Origin: Demequina activiva
GTDB lineage: Bacteria > Actinomycetota > Actinomycetes > Actinomycetales > Demequinaceae
Direction of reading: 5' to 3'
NCBI RefSeq assembly: GCF_016862815.1
Contig: NZ_BONR01000001.1
Location: 682,001-746,000 of the forward strand
DNA: 64,000 nt
Shown: one piece after another, positions 51,414 through 62,148 of the stretch
Numbering within the stretch: position 1 is the stretch's first letter
Layout: every line of letters starts with the position of its first letter
Made by a program: the position numbers and the translations under genes
Notes under the pieces: model-generated
The model's database searches: none
Told to the model about the DNA's origin: nothing
The model's input: the letters and a program-made list of their open reading frames with translations, nothing else

Positions 51414-53810
51414 TCACGCCGCCGCGCGGTACCCCCGGAAGCTTCGCAGCCGCAGCGAGTTGCCCACGACGAACAGGCTCGACGCACCCATGGCGGCAGC
51501 CGCGATCATCGGGTTGAGGATCCCCAGCGCCGCCAAGGGGATCGCCGCCGTGTTGTACGCGAAGGCCCAGAACAGGTTCCCTCGGATGGTGCCGAGCGTG
51601 CGCCGGGACAGCGCGATCGCATCGGCCGCCGCACGCAGGTCCCCGGACACGATGGTGAGGTCCGAGGCCTCTCGCGCCACGTCCGTGCCGGTGCCCACCG
51701 CGAGACCGAGATCGGCCTGGGCGAGGGCGGGAGCGTCGTTGATGCCATCGCCCACCATGGCCACGCGGGTGCCGCCGTCCTGGAGGGAACGGATCACGTC
51801 CGCCTTGTCGCCCGGCAGCACCTCCGCGATGACGCGGTCGATGCCCACTTGATCGGCGACGGCGTGCGCAGCGCGCTCGTTGTCGCCAGTGAGCAGCACC
51901 ACCTCGAGGCCGAGCTCCCGGAACGACCGGATGGCCGATGCGCTCGTGGGCTTGACCGTGTCGCTCACCACCACGACGGCCTCCGCGACGGCACGGGTGC
52001 GGGTCGCGAGGGTGCCGGTGCCTACGCCACCGTCATCGGAGGGAACGCGGCCCGCGAAGATCGCGGTGCGGCCCTGGGACTCCGCCTCGGCTGCGATCTG
52101 CTCGATCGCGTCCGGCACCTCGTCGAACATGCGGCGAGCGCCCACCAGGACGTCCGCGTTCGCGGCGTCCGGGCCCGGCGCCTCGCCCGCGAGGCCCACG
52201 TGCTGGACGGTGGCGATGACGCCGTGGCCAGGAACGTTGCGGAAGCCCTTGACGCGTTTGCGACCCTCGCGCGCATCGGCGATCGCCTGCGCGATGGGGT
52301 GCTCGGAGCGGGCCTCGACGGAGGCGACCGCATCGAGGAGCGCTGCCTCCGCATCGTCACTATGCTGCGCCGCGATGTCCGGCGCGGACGCGGTCACGAG
52401 CGCCATGCGGCCCTCGGTGACGGTTCCGGTCTTGTCGAGAACGATGACCTGCACGTCGCGGGTGTCCTCGAGTGCCTCGGGACCACGCACCAGCACGCCC
52501 AGCTGCGCACCACGGCCGGTGCCGACCATGATCGCCAGCGGAGTGGCCAGCCCCAGCGCGCACGGGCAGCTGATGATCAGAACGGCCACCGCGGCGGTGA
52601 ACGCGGCATTGACGTCCCCGGTGAGCAGCCACCATGCCGCGAGGGTCACGGCTGCGATCAGGATGACCACCGGGACGAAGATGCGGGAGATGCGGTCCGC
52701 GAGGCGCTGCACGCGAGCGCGGCCCGTCTGCGCATCGTCGACCATGCGGGCGATCTGCGCGAGCATGGTCTCCTCGCCCACCTTGGTCGCCTCGACCGTC
52801 AGGGAGCCGTCCGTGGCGATGGTGCCGCCCACCACCTCGCTCGCCTTGCCCTGATCCGCCTCGACGCGCACCGGCACGGACTCTCCCGTCACGAGGCTCG
52901 CGTCCACCGCGGCGCCTCCCTCGACCACGATGCCGTCCGTCGCGATGGTCTCGCCGGGCCGCACCACGAAGCGCATGCCGACCTCGAGGCGGTCACGCTC
53001 GATGACGGTGCCGTCCTCGAGCCGTGCGGTCGAGCTCTGGCGCGCGCTCAGGGCGCGGATCGCGTCCCCGGCCCGCGCGGTGGACCGCGTCTCGAGCCAC
53101 TTGCCCAGCAGGATGAGCGTCACGATGACGGCGCCGGTCTCGTAGTAGATGTGGCCGTCGCTCATGGCGCCCGCAGCGTGTCCCAGCAGCACCACGGTGG
53201 ACCAGGTCCACGCCGCGACCGTGCCGATCGTGACGAGCGTGTCCATGTTGGTGGTGCCGTGGCGAGCACTCATGAGGGTGCTGCGGTGGAACGGCCAGGC
53301 CGCCCAGCCGATCACGGGGGTCGCGAGCACCGCCACCACGCCCTCCCACCCGGTGAAGTGCCAGGCCGGGATCATCGAGATCAGCAGAACGGGGAGGGTG
53401 AGGAGCGCGGCGACGAGGAAGCGGCGCCGGTAGTCCGCGATGCGAGCGGCGTCCGCCTGCAGATGAGCGGCATGCTCGTCCATGTCGTGCTCGTCCATGT
53501 CGTGCTCGTCGTGCACAGCGCGACCCGACGGCGAAGGAGCCGGCGCGCCTGACGGGCGCGGCTTGGTCAGCACCTCGTAGCCCAGGCCGCTGATCGCGTC
53601 CCTCATCTGAGCCTCGAGCGTCGCGTCATCCACCGAGCCGTCGGGGCGCACCGTGGCGCGCCGGGTGGCGTAGTTGACGGTCGCGTCCTGGACTCCGGGG
53701 AGCTTCGCAAGACCGCCCTGGATGGACGCCGCGCAGCTCGAGCACGTCATCCCGGACACGGCGAGGTTGATCGCGTCGACGCGGGGGATGCGGTCGGCCG
53801 GGGTGGTCAT
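51414..53810 (-). CDS. copA: Copper-translocating P1B-type ATPase
   Basis: This 798-residue ATPase exports Cu(I). It has an N-terminal HMA domain with GMTCSSC (residues about 20-26), a His/Asp/Met insert ([16 protein letters not shown]) encoded by a 15-bp tandem repeat, the transport motif SCPCALG near 410, phosphorylation site DKTGTVT near 455, SEHPIAQA, and [10 protein letters not shown]. It overlaps copZ as ATGA and shares its CueR-type promoter. Silver is an alternative ion. Confidence 0.94.
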   Translation of the reverse strand: MTTPADRIPRVDAINLAVSGMTCSSCAASIQGGLAKLPGVQDATVNYATRRATVRPDGSVDDATLEAQMRDAISGLGYEVLTKPRPSGAPAPSPSGRAVHDEHDMDEHDMDEHAAHLQADAARIADYRRRFLVAALLTLPVLLISMIPAWHFTGWEGVVAVLATPVIGWAAWPFHRSTLMSARHGTTNMDTLVTIGTVAAWTWSTVVLLGHAAGAMSDGHIYYETGAVIVTLILLGKWLETRSTARAGDAIRALSARQSSTARLEDGTVIERDRLEVGMRFVVRPGETIATDGIVVEGGAAVDASLVTGESVPVRVEADQGKASEVVGGTIATDGSLTVEATKVGEETMLAQIARMVDDAQTGRARVQRLADRISRIFVPVVILIAAVTLAAWWLLTGDVNAAFTAAVAVLIISCPCALGLATPLAIMVGTGRGAQLGVLVRGPEALEDTRDVQVIVLDKTGTVTEGRMALVTASAPDIAAQHSDDAEAALLDAVASVEARSEHPIAQAIADAREGRKRVKGFRNVPGHGVIATVQHVGLAGEAPGPDAANADVLVGARRMFDEVPDAIEQIAAEAESQGRTAIFAGRVPSDDGGVGTGTLATRTRAVAEAVVVVSDTVKPTSASAIRSFRELGLEVVLLTGDNERAAHAVADQVGIDRVIAEVLPGDKADVIRSLQDGGTRVAMVGDGINDAPALAQADLGLAVGTGTDVAREASDLTIVSGDLRAAADAIALSRRTLGTIRGNLFWAFAYNTAAIPLAALGILNPMIAAAAMGASSLFVVGNSLRLRSFRGYRAAA

Positions 53811-54034
53811 GATGCGGCGACGCGGTAGCCCGCGCCCTCCACGGCCTCGTCGAGGGCGAAGTCGAGGTCCTCGGCGGGCACGGTTCCGTCAGGAGTGACG
53901 CGCGCGAGGCCGGTCTCGTGGCTCACGTCCGCCTGCGCGACTCCTGGAGTGGATTCAAGAGCGCTGCGGACCTTGCCCGAGCAGCCCGTGCACGTCATGC
54001 CGGTGACGGTCAGATCGATGGTGTCGGAGCTCAT
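53807..54034 (-). CDS. copZ: Copper chaperone, HMA domain protein
   Basis: The 75-residue protein is a single HMA fold with the metal site [11 protein letters not shown] at residues about 12-22. It should carry Cu(I) to CopA, encoded just after it with a 4-base overlap. GGAAGGAACG precedes the ATG at 54034. Its promoter contains a perfect MerR-type palindrome. Confidence 0.92.
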   Translation of the reverse strand: MSSDTIDLTVTGMTCTGCSGKVRSALESTPGVAQADVSHETGLARVTPDGTVPAEDLDFALDEAVEGAGYRVAAS

Positions 54035-54088
54035 GATGGCGTTCCTTCCGCGAGGGTGGGCGCCCGGTGCGCCCCTCTGAATGACCAC

Positions 54089-54118
54089 GCTAGACCTTCC
54101 ACCCCACTGGAAGGTCAA
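54089..54118 (-). promoter_or_regulatory. copZA promoter with CueR-type operator
   Basis: On the minus strand TTGACC (54118-54113) and TCTAGC (54094-54089) are 18 bp apart (19 if CTAGCG is used), the stretched spacing typical of MerR-controlled promoters. Between them lies the perfect palindrome ACCTTCCA-N6-TGGAAGGT (54094-54115). This predicts activation by a copper-sensing MerR protein, most likely the one at 57331. Confidence 0.82.
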
Positions 54119-54160
54119 GCCCTCATCCGACCAACGATGCGGACCGCCCGTGTCTTCCCG

Positions 54161-55573
54161 TCAGGCGCTCACCTGCGAGGTGGCGGGCATCGCGGCGACG
54201 ATGGCCTCGACCTGCGTCCTCGCGTCCCCGAAGAGCATCGCGGCGTTCTCCTTGAAGAACAGGGGGTTCTGCACTCCCGCGTAGCCGGTGGCCATGGACC
54301 GCTTGAACACCACCACGTGCTTGGCGTTCCACACCTCCAGCACCGGCATCCCTGCGATGGGCGAGCGCGGATCCTCGAGCGCGGCGGGATTGACCGTGTC
54401 GTTGGCTCCGATCACCAGCACCACATCGGTGTCCGCGAAGTCGTCGTTGATCTCGTCGAGCTCAAGCACGATGTCGTACGGCACCTTGGCCTCCGCCAGC
54501 AGCACGTTCATGTGCCCGGGCAGCCGGCCCGCGACCGGGTGCACCGCGAAGCGCACCGCGACGCCGCGAGCGCGCAGTCGCGACACCAGCTCCGCCACGG
54601 GGTACTGGGCCTTCGCGACCGCCATGCCGTAGCCGGGCGCGATCACCACGGACCGGGCCGATCCGAGCAGCTCGACCGTCTGGGCGACGGTGACCTCCGA
54701 GTGCTCTCCCACCGGTGCATCCTCCGGGCCGGCCCCGGCGCCACCCTCCGCCCCGAACCCTCCCAGGATGACCGCGAGGAACTTCCGGTTCATGGCCTTG
54801 CACATGATCGCGGAGAGGATGGCGCCGGAGGATCCCACCAGCGCGCCCACCACGATCAGCAGCGAGTTGCCCAGCATGAAGCCAGCGGCCGCGGCCGCCC
54901 AGCCCGAGTACGAGTTCAGCATCGACACCACGACGGGCATGTCGCCGCCGCCGATGGCCGCGACCAGGTGGGCTCCGATCGCGAGGGCGATGAGCGTCAT
55001 CAGCACCAGCGGCCACACGGACGGCGCCGCGAGGAACCACGCCCCCAGCGCCACGGACGCCACGACGCCCGCAAGGTTCAGCGCGTGGCGCCCCGGCAGC
55101 GTCAGGGGCTGCGACCGCAGGCGCGCGGAGAGCTTGAGGTACGCGATCAGGGATCCAGTCAGCGTGACCGCACCGATGAACACGCCCAGGAACACCTCGA
55201 CCAGGTGCACCGCGTCATGCCCCTCGGTGAGGAAGGAGTTGAAGCCGATCAGCACTGCGGCGGCGCCCACGAAGGAGTGCAGGATCGCGATCAGCTCGGG
55301 CATCTGCGTCATCTCGACGGAGCGCGCGCGCCACGTGCCCACCAGCGCGCCGAACAGCATCACGCCCAGGATCAACGCGGCGGTCACCCCCACGGGCCGT
55401 TCGGACTGGTCGAGCGCGAGCGCCACGGTCGCCAGGATCGCAATGGCCATGCCCGCCATCCCCAGGAGAGTGCCGCGCCGGGCGGTCGCCTGCCGGGACA
55501 GCCCCGCGAGGGACAGGATGAACAGCACCGCCGCGATCAGAGAGGCGACCTGCGCGACAGACGTCAGCGTCAT
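54161..55573 (-). CDS. pntB: NAD(P) transhydrogenase subunit beta
   Basis: This 470-residue membrane protein couples proton flow to hydride transfer from NADH to NADP+. About eight membrane segments are followed by the NADP-binding domain with [14 protein letters not shown] near residue 310, [18 protein letters not shown] near 345, and [11 protein letters not shown] near 389. It starts 4 bases after pntA. A normal-length subunit. Confidence 0.93.
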   Translation of the reverse strand: MTLTSVAQVASLIAAVLFILSLAGLSRQATARRGTLLGMAGMAIAILATVALALDQSERPVGVTAALILGVMLFGALVGTWRARSVEMTQMPELIAILHSFVGAAAVLIGFNSFLTEGHDAVHLVEVFLGVFIGAVTLTGSLIAYLKLSARLRSQPLTLPGRHALNLAGVVASVALGAWFLAAPSVWPLVLMTLIALAIGAHLVAAIGGGDMPVVVSMLNSYSGWAAAAAGFMLGNSLLIVVGALVGSSGAILSAIMCKAMNRKFLAVILGGFGAEGGAGAGPEDAPVGEHSEVTVAQTVELLGSARSVVIAPGYGMAVAKAQYPVAELVSRLRARGVAVRFAVHPVAGRLPGHMNVLLAEAKVPYDIVLELDEINDDFADTDVVLVIGANDTVNPAALEDPRSPIAGMPVLEVWNAKHVVVFKRSMATGYAGVQNPLFFKENAAMLFGDARTQVEAIVAAMPATSQVSA

Positions 55574-55577
55574 GGCG

Positions 55578-57131
55578 TCACGCTCCCTTCTGGAACATGC
55601 CGAGCATGCGATACGTGACGAGGAAGCCGCCGAACACGTTCACCGACGCCACCGCGGCTGCGATCACGGCCAGCGATGTGACCACCGCGCTCGAGGACCC
55701 CAGCTGCAGCAGGGCGCCGATGAGGATGATCCCGGAGATCGCATTGGTCTGACTCATCAAGGGGGTATGGAGCGAATGGCTCACGTTCGAGATCACGTAG
55801 TAGCCGATCACCACCGCGAGCACGAAGACCGTGAACATCGCGAGGAACGCCGGCGACGCGAACGCCAGCGCGACCGCGAGCGCGGCGGCTCCCACCCCGG
55901 CGAGCCATGCGCCGCGGCGGCTCGTCGTCGGCACCCGGGGCACGGCCGATGCGCCCGCCTGCTGCGCGTCCACGCCGGCGCCGTCAGGGGTCGCCGCGGG
56001 CGCGGCGGACACGTGGACGGGAGGTGGCGGCCACAGGACGGCACGGTCGTGGGCGACGGTCATGCCGCGCACCACGGGATCCTCGAGGTCGATCACGGCG
56101 TGACCGTCCTTGCTCGGGGTCAGCAGCTTCACCAGATTGACGATGTTGGTCCCCAGCAGCTGCGACGTGTGCTGCGGCATGCGACTGGGCAGGTCCGTCC
56201 AGCCCAGGATCACCACCCCGCCGGGGGTGACGACCCGTTCGCCGGGGACCGTGAGCTCGCAGTTGCCCCCGCCGGAGGCGGCGAGGTCCACGATGACCGA
56301 TCCCGGTCTCATGGCCGCGACCATCTCTGCGGTGATGGTGACCGGCGCGCTCCCGCGCACGAGCGCGGTGGTGATGACCACATCGGCGCGCGCGCTCTCC
56401 TGTGCGTACAGCTCACGAGTGTGACGCTCCTGCTCCGCCGTGAGCTCGCTTGCGTAGCCGTCCTGGGAGACGGCTTGCTGGGCGGCGGCCGCGTGCACGA
56501 ACGTCGCGCCCATGGACTCGATCTGCTCGCCGGCCTCGGGCCGCACGTCGAAGGCACGCACCTGCGCGCCCAGCGAGACCGCGGCGCCGATCGCGGCGAG
56601 GCCGGCGACCCCGCCGCCGACCACGAAGACGCTGGCGGGCGCGGTCTTGCCTGCGGCGGTCACCTGGCCGGCGAACATGCCCCCGTACGCCTCCGCAGCC
56701 TCGATCACGCCGCGGTATCCCGCGACGTTGGACAGCGTGGACAGCACGTCGAGCGACTGCGCTCGTGAGATGCGGGGCACGGCGTCCAGGGACAGGGCGG
56801 TGATGCCGCGCTCGGCCAGCGCGTCGATCAGTTCGGGGCGGCCGTGGGGCGCCAGCATCCCGACCAGGATCGCCCCGGGGGTCAGCTGGCTGAACGCGTC
56901 CGCGTCCGGTGCGCCCAGCATCGCCACGATGTCACCGCTCAGCGCCTCGAGTCGATCGCCGATGCGCGCGCCTGCGGCCTCGTACGCGGCGTCGGGGACG
57001 TTCGCGGCGGCGCCTGCGCCGGCCTCGACGGTGACGTCGTAGCCCAGCCGCACCAGCTGCTCGACGGTGCGGGGCGTCGCGGCGACGAGCGTCTCGCCCG
57101 GGCGGGACTCCTGCGGGATCGAGATCCTCAT
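55578..57131 (-). CDS. pntA: NAD(P) transhydrogenase subunit alpha
   Basis: The 517-residue protein has the NAD-binding domain (start [20 protein letters not shown], later [20 protein letters not shown] and [13 protein letters not shown]) fused to a C-terminal membrane part from about residue 420, as in the E. coli-type alpha subunit. PntAB makes NADPH using the proton gradient. TAGGCT at 57226-57221 on the minus strand could be its -10 box, giving a leader of about 80 bases. Confidence 0.93.
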   Translation of the reverse strand: MRISIPQESRPGETLVAATPRTVEQLVRLGYDVTVEAGAGAAANVPDAAYEAAGARIGDRLEALSGDIVAMLGAPDADAFSQLTPGAILVGMLAPHGRPELIDALAERGITALSLDAVPRISRAQSLDVLSTLSNVAGYRGVIEAAEAYGGMFAGQVTAAGKTAPASVFVVGGGVAGLAAIGAAVSLGAQVRAFDVRPEAGEQIESMGATFVHAAAAQQAVSQDGYASELTAEQERHTRELYAQESARADVVITTALVRGSAPVTITAEMVAAMRPGSVIVDLAASGGGNCELTVPGERVVTPGGVVILGWTDLPSRMPQHTSQLLGTNIVNLVKLLTPSKDGHAVIDLEDPVVRGMTVAHDRAVLWPPPPVHVSAAPAATPDGAGVDAQQAGASAVPRVPTTSRRGAWLAGVGAAALAVALAFASPAFLAMFTVFVLAVVIGYYVISNVSHSLHTPLMSQTNAISGIILIGALLQLGSSSAVVTSLAVIAAAVASVNVFGGFLVTYRMLGMFQKGA

Positions 57132-57330
57132 GCTCGTGGGATGCCTTCCGCTCGCGGACTGAGACGTGCGGCCCCCGATGCGCGGGGCTCAGAGCGCGCG
57201 GCGGGGACCGACTGTCTTCGAGCCTATGCCCGCACCTGCGAGGGCGCCGGGGCCAAGGTCCCAGGCGCATCGGCCCTCTCGCTTTCCAGAATCGGCGCCA
57301 TTCCCGTACGGGGTGGGCGTCCGTCGGGGA

Positions 57331-57729
57331 TCAGGGGTGGGCGAGCACCTGGCAGCGGTTCGGGTCCGTGCACGCAGCCGGGTCCAGGGCCGCGGCACGC
57401 TGCGACAGGCCCCGCAGCTCCGCGCGGGCCGCTTCCAACGAGGCGATCTGAGCGTCGATGTCCGCGAGGTGCCGGTCCAGCAGCTCCTGGGTGTGGTGAC
57501 ACGTGCGCTCACCCTCCGACTTCATGTCGAGGATGGTGCCCGACTCCTTGAGGGTGAGACCCGCCGCCTGGGCGTCACGCACGAATCGCAGGCGCTCGAG
57601 CGCATCCTCGCCGTACTCGCGGTAGCCGGATCCTGTCCGTCCGGGATCAGCCAGCAGGCCGATCGACTCGTAGTAGCGCACGGTCTTGGCGGTCACGCCC
57701 GCCTGTCGTGCCAGCTCTCCGATGCGCAT
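57331..57729 (-). CDS. MerR family metal-responsive regulator (CueR/HmrR type)
   Basis: This 132-residue MerR protein has the winged helix-turn-helix MRIGELARQAGVTAKTVRYY at residues 1-20, the wing GYREYGEDALERLRFV, a dimerisation coiled coil, and a C-terminal CTDPNRCQVL loop. Two Cys separated by six residues near the end are the Cu(I)-site pattern of CueR-like proteins. It is the best candidate to control copZA, though pntAB lies between them. Zinc or another thiophilic metal remains possible. Confidence 0.88.
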   Translation of the reverse strand: MRIGELARQAGVTAKTVRYYESIGLLADPGRTGSGYREYGEDALERLRFVRDAQAAGLTLKESGTILDMKSEGERTCHHTQELLDRHLADIDAQIASLEAARAELRGLSQRAAALDPAACTDPNRCQVLAHP

Positions 57730-57767
57730 GTCGCCTCCCACGTCCGATCGCGCCAGTGCTCGCCCCT

Positions 57768-57795
57768 CCAACATTACAGGAAGGTGGAATGTTGG
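57768..57795. promoter_or_regulatory. Inverted repeat before the MerR gene
   Basis: CCAACATT (57768-57775) and AATGTTGG (57788-57795) form perfect 8-bp arms around 12 bases, AT-rich for this genome. It lies between the MerR gene and the divergent racemase gene and contains AGGAAGGTGGAA, which partly resembles the copZ operator half-site. It may be an autoregulatory site. Confidence 0.5.
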
Positions 57796-57872
57796 GGCCA
57801 GCCGTACGCGGGGTGCCGGTAGACCCCCGCCTGGCACTCGCATCGGCCGGGCGCCGTCGATAGCCTGGCCGC

Positions 57873-58577
57873 ATGCGAACCCAGCCCCGTCGTCTTGGCC
57901 TGCTCGGAGGCATCACCTGGCACAGCTCGCTCGAGTTCGAGCGCCTGCTCAACGAGGGCGTCAACGCCCGGCTGGGCGGCTCGAGCGCCGCGGACCTGCT
58001 GGTGCGCAGCTACGACTTCCAGCAGATCGCCGACGCCCAGGCCGCGGGCGACTGGGATCGCATGGGCGCGATGTTCGCCGCAGATGCGGCGGCGCTGGAG
58101 CGCGCCGGCGCGGAGGCGATCATGATCTGCGCCAACACCATGCACAAGGTCGCGCCTGCGGTCAGCGCCGCGATCGGCATCCCGCTCATCCACATGCTCG
58201 ACGCGACGGCGGACGCGATCCTGGCGGCGGGCCTGGACACGGTCGCGCTGCTGGGCACCGGCTACACCATGCGCGATCCCTTCTACCGGGACCACATGGC
58301 CGCACGCGGCATCACCACCATCGTTCCGCAGGAGGAGGAGCTCGCCGAGCTCCACGACCTCATCTACGACTCCCTGGCGCGCGGCGTGGTCCCCGCCCAC
58401 GCTCCCGCCTGGGTACGCGGCGTCTACGACCACTTGCGTGAGCGCGGCGCCCAGGGCGTGATCTCCGGGTGCACGGAGATCCCCATGGTGCTCACGGCGC
58501 AGGACGTCGAGGATCCCTACTTCGACTCGATGGGCCTGCACGTCGACGCTGCGCTCGACTTCGCGCTGCGCGACTGA
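57873..58577 (+). CDS. Aspartate/glutamate racemase family protein
   Basis: The 234-residue protein shows the two-Cys catalytic layout of the family: ICANTMHK near residue 89 and GCTEIPMVL near 201, with an N-terminal LGLLGGITWHSS. It would interconvert L- and D-aspartate or a related amino acid. Murein glutamate racemase is less likely because the motifs differ. TAGCCT ends 6 bases before the ATG. It precedes two TIM-barrel genes. Confidence 0.87.
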   Translation: MRTQPRRLGLLGGITWHSSLEFERLLNEGVNARLGGSSAADLLVRSYDFQQIADAQAAGDWDRMGAMFAADAAALERAGAEAIMICANTMHKVAPAVSAAIGIPLIHMLDATADAILAAGLDTVALLGTGYTMRDPFYRDHMAARGITTIVPQEEELAELHDLIYDSLARGVVPAHAPAWVRGVYDHLRERGAQGVISGCTEIPMVLTAQDVEDPYFDSMGLHVDAALDFALRD

Positions 58578-58607
58578 CACCGCACGCGCACTCCTAGGCT
58601 GGACGGC

Positions 58608-59516
58608 ATGGGCCTGGAGATCTTCGACCGCAGCAACCTCGCACCCTGGTGCATCGTCCCCTACGACTCCGTGCAGCGCACGCCGCTCGAGCGCGCTCAG
58701 ATGATCGCTCGCACAGGCTTCACGCAGGCAGCCTGGGACTGGCGTCCCGAACACGTCGCGGACTTCCCCGCTCAGCTCGACGCGTTCGAGCGCTACGGGA
58801 TCGGCCTCACGGCGCTGTGGGTGAGCATGGCGTGGCCCGCGGACGAGTCCGAGCGTGGCCTGGTGGACCCGGACGCGCTCGCGCACATCGACGAGTGCGC
58901 CAGGCGCGGACTCACGCCCACCCTGTGGACCTGCACCGACTTCGGTCCACCGGGGCCGTGGGAGCCGCTGCCTGCCGATGCCCAGTCCGAGCAGGTGCGG
59001 CGCACCACCGATCACCTGGCACCGCTGGTCGAGATGGCGGCCGAGCACGGCATGCAGGTGGGGCTCTACAACCACCTCGGGTGGTTCGGCGAGCCCGAGA
59101 ACCAGATCGCGGTGGCCGATGCGCTCGCCGCCCGAGGCTTGACGAACGTGGGACTCGTCTACGTCCAGCATCACGGACACGCTCACCTCAACCGCTTCAC
59201 GACGCTGTGGCCAGGGATCCAGGACCGCGTGCTCGCGCTCGTGCTGAACGGCATGGTCGAGGGTGCGCACTGGGGCGGCCGCAAGATCCACCCGTACGGG
59301 CACGGTCCAGCGGACGTCGAGCGGGCGCGGGTGGTGGTCGAGTCCGGGTGGAACGGGCCGGTCGCGCTCCTGAGCCACACCATGGACGACGCGGAGCACC
59401 GCCTGCTCGACAACCTCGAAGGGCTGGACTGGGTGGTGGCTCGCCTGCGCGACCCTGCCGCCTCGCCCGCCTCGCCACCCCAGCCCCGCATCCCTGAGCC
59501 CGTCTGGCCCCACTGA
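58608..59516 (+). CDS. Xylose isomerase-like TIM-barrel protein
   Basis: This 302-residue protein fits the AP-endonuclease-2/xylose-isomerase-like barrel. Conserved polar motifs at strand ends are LYNHLGWFGEPENQ near 150-163, VQHHGHAHLNRF near 182-193, and LSHTMDDAEHRLLDNL near 250-266, enough to bind one or two divalent metals. TAGGCT ends 7 bases before the ATG. The next gene contains the same barrel fused to a kinase. Substrate unknown; sugar-phosphate or amino-sugar isomerase or epimerase is possible. Confidence 0.75.
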   Translation: MGLEIFDRSNLAPWCIVPYDSVQRTPLERAQMIARTGFTQAAWDWRPEHVADFPAQLDAFERYGIGLTALWVSMAWPADESERGLVDPDALAHIDECARRGLTPTLWTCTDFGPPGPWEPLPADAQSEQVRRTTDHLAPLVEMAAEHGMQVGLYNHLGWFGEPENQIAVADALAARGLTNVGLVYVQHHGHAHLNRFTTLWPGIQDRVLALVLNGMVEGAHWGGRKIHPYGHGPADVERARVVVESGWNGPVALLSHTMDDAEHRLLDNLEGLDWVVARLRDPAASPASPPQPRIPEPVWPH

Positions 59517-59706
59517 GCCTCGCCGCGGCTTCGAGGCCTCGCACCAGCCGTCGAGGCCCAGGAACCCGGATGATCCGGACAATTCGGCATCTACCTGGGC
59601 TGTCGCACCCGTGACGTTCTTCACATCGGCGTGTACGCCGCCGTAGAGTCGGGGAGACACTGGACGCACTGCGCGACACCCCATCTGGAAGAGCTGAGGG
59701 GCACTC

Positions 59707-61989
59707 ATGGGCGATGCGACGCGCGAGACCCGCGCTGACACGCGCTCCGGCGACCCCGCCGGTGCGTGCGCGCAGCGTGCTCGGATCGCTGCCGCGCGCA
59801 TCGTCTCCTCCGACCTCGAGGATCGCTCGCCGCAGCAGCGCGCGGCGATGCTCACGCGCCTGGGGCTCACGCGGATCATCTGGGACTGGCGCGAGGAGCA
59901 CGCGCTGAGGTTCGCCGCGGAGATGGATGCCCTGGAGGCCGCGGACATCTCCGTCGTGGGGCTGTGGTGTCCCCTGCCGCTGGGCGAGCCAGGTGCGCCA
60001 GATGCGGATGTCGCCCTGGGGCTCGTCGACCCCCACGTGCGGGCCCAGGTCGAGCAGCTGCGCCGGCGCGGCAGCCGTCCCGACCTGTGGACGTGCGTCG
60101 AGTTCGGACAGGAGGGCACTCCCGCTCGCCTGTCGCCAGCGATGCAGCGCGCTCGGGTGCGGCGCGTCGCGGACCACCTCGAGCCGCTGGCACGGCTCGC
60201 GCTCGACGCAGACATGTGCCTCGCGCTCACCAACCACCTGGGCTGGTTCGGCGAGCCCGAGAACCAGGTCGAGGTGGTCGAGGAGCTCGCCCATCGTGAC
60301 CTGCGCAATGTGGGGATCGCGTACCAGTTCCAGCACAGCCACCACCACGCGCATCGCTTCGCCGAGGTGCTCGCGATCATGCAGCCGCACCTCGTGGCCG
60401 TGGCGCTGTCCGGCGTGGACCCCGACGGCATCCAGACCGGGCGCAAGATCCTGCCGTGGGGAGCCGGACGCATGGACCGCAAGCTCGCTCACGTCCTCAT
60501 GGCCTCCGGCTGGGAGGGGCAGATCGCTGTGCAGGGCCACAGCTCCGACGACGCCGAGCCTCGGCTGCTCGACTCGCTCGAGGGCATCGAGTGGATGCTC
60601 GACCGGTGGAAGGGCGTGCGTCATGCACGCCCGGTGCCGCGCATCGCGACGCCGGCGTGGCCAGAGCCCACCTCGGGTGGACCGTACATGGGCATGTCGC
60701 TGCTCAGCAGGCGCCTGCGCCGCCGCCTGGTCGACAGCGGTCAGGTCGCCCCCACCCTCCCGCGGGTGCGCACGTCACCGCCCGAGCCGCCGCCCATCAC
60801 GCTGCCTCAGCGTCAGGTCGCCGAGGCCGTCGACACGCGAGCAGTCGATGGAGACGAGCCGCCCGAGGACACCAACGAGCTGCCGACGCGGGCCGCGCCT
60901 CGCAGGCGCCGCAGCGAGGATGCGATCGCGGGCACCTCCGGTGCCGGCACGGATGACGGCGCCGTCGCCGACGTCCGCGGGGGCGCGGTGAGAAGGTCCC
61001 GGGGAGGCGCAGCGGGCGTGCTGGCTGCGATCCACGCGGCACGCGCGCAGGTCGACTCGGACGGCGTGCCCGAGATCGACGCGCCGGCCGCCGCCGAGCG
61101 TGCTTCGGGTCCCGCGAAGCCTCGCAAGGGCCGTGGGACCGGAGTCGCCGCAGGCCGGCGGCGCGGCGATGCGGGACCTGTCCACCCGCTGTCGCCCATT
61201 CAGGACGCGCCCCCGCAGGGCACGTCCTATGAGCCGGAGAGCGCTGCCGAGTCCGGCGAGCTGCCGCTGCGGATCGCCCGCCGAGAGGTGACGTTCGAGG
61301 CCCCTGACCCGTACACGGGCGCGATCCACGCGCTCCTGACGCACCTCGGGCAGGTGGGCTTCCGCGGCGCGCCGCGCAGCTTTGGCTGGGACGCGCAGGG
61401 CCGCCACCTGGTCGAGTGGGTCGACGGCGTGCGCGCGGACCACCCCGATGCGCCGACCGCGGCGCTCGATCCCGCGCGCATCGGCGCGTTCATGCGGGAG
61501 ATGCATGATGCGTTGGCGACGTTCGAGCCACCCGCCGACGCGCAGTGGTTCGACGGTCTGCCGGGTCCGGGCGGTGACCTGATCATCCACCAGGACATCG
61601 CGCCGTCGAACATGGTGATCGCCGAGGACGGTCGACTGGTCGCCATCGACTGGGACGCCGCCGCTCCCGGCACGCGACTGTGGGATGTCGCGCACGCGGT
61701 GCACGCCTTCGCGCCGCTGCACGGCCGCGGCTTCGAGATCTCGTCGCAGGCGGAGCGCATGCGGGCGTTCGCGGACGGCTACCAGCTGAGCGACTCCGAG
61801 CGCGAGCGACTGCTGCCGCTGTTGGCCTTGCGCTCCGAGCGCATGTACCACTACCTGGCGCAGATGCGGGCGACGGGCGAGTCGCCGTGGCTCGAGCTGT
61901 GGGAGCGCGGAGTGGGCTCCGTGTGGGCGTCGGATGCGCAATGGATCCGCAAGCACGAGCACGAGTGGCGAGCGGCCCTGCTCGGCTAG
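59707..61989 (+). CDS. Fusion protein: TIM-barrel isomerase-like domain plus APH-like kinase
   Basis: The 760-residue protein has three parts. Residues about 25-325 are a paralogue of the preceding barrel (TNHLGWFGEPENQ, FQHSHHHAHRF, HSSDDAEPRLLDSLEG). About 330-515 is a charged, disordered linker rich in Arg/Pro/Ala. About 516-760 is a kinase-like domain with HQDIAPSNM at 628-636 and AIDWDAAAPGTRLWD after it, so catalytic His-x-Asp and metal Asp are kept. This domain resembles phosphotransferases annotated as trifolitoxin-immunity-like. GAGGGGCACTC precedes the ATG. I know of no described protein with this domain order. Confidence 0.8.
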   Translation: MGDATRETRADTRSGDPAGACAQRARIAAARIVSSDLEDRSPQQRAAMLTRLGLTRIIWDWREEHALRFAAEMDALEAADISVVGLWCPLPLGEPGAPDADVALGLVDPHVRAQVEQLRRRGSRPDLWTCVEFGQEGTPARLSPAMQRARVRRVADHLEPLARLALDADMCLALTNHLGWFGEPENQVEVVEELAHRDLRNVGIAYQFQHSHHHAHRFAEVLAIMQPHLVAVALSGVDPDGIQTGRKILPWGAGRMDRKLAHVLMASGWEGQIAVQGHSSDDAEPRLLDSLEGIEWMLDRWKGVRHARPVPRIATPAWPEPTSGGPYMGMSLLSRRLRRRLVDSGQVAPTLPRVRTSPPEPPPITLPQRQVAEAVDTRAVDGDEPPEDTNELPTRAAPRRRRSEDAIAGTSGAGTDDGAVADVRGGAVRRSRGGAAGVLAAIHAARAQVDSDGVPEIDAPAAAERASGPAKPRKGRGTGVAAGRRRGDAGPVHPLSPIQDAPPQGTSYEPESAAESGELPLRIARREVTFEAPDPYTGAIHALLTHLGQVGFRGAPRSFGWDAQGRHLVEWVDGVRADHPDAPTAALDPARIGAFMREMHDALATFEPPADAQWFDGLPGPGGDLIIHQDIAPSNMVIAEDGRLVAIDWDAAAPGTRLWDVAHAVHAFAPLHGRGFEISSQAERMRAFADGYQLSDSERERLLPLLALRSERMYHYLAQMRATGESPWLELWERGVGSVWASDAQWIRKHEHEWRAALLG

Positions 61990-62000
61990 CCCCCCTTCCG

Positions 62001-62054
62001 AGAATTTGGCACCATTTTCATCGCCCAGGGCAGGAAATGAGGAAGGATCCTCCA
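62001..62054 (+). repeat. 54-bp dispersed element, copy 3
   Basis: It starts AGAATTTGGCACCATTTTCA and ends ATGAGGAAGGATCCTCCA, 11 bases after the fusion-protein stop, preceded by CCCCCCTTCCG. With copy 4 it forms a facing pair across 94 bp (62055-62148), which contains the GCATCGGCC word but no gene. Confidence 0.88.
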
Positions 62055-62148
62055 CCCCACGCACAGCGCCGATGCGCGGGTCACCTCACGGTGGCCCTGC
62101 CGTCGTCCGTTGAGCGAGGCGCGCATCGGCCGGGCGGCGTACGCAGCG

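Noticed and set aside
57285..57330. Possible sixth copy of the element (CCAGAATCGGCGCCATTCCCG)
   Set aside because: Only about 14 of the first 20 bases fit, the far end is absent, and its orientation does not match the neighbouring gene.
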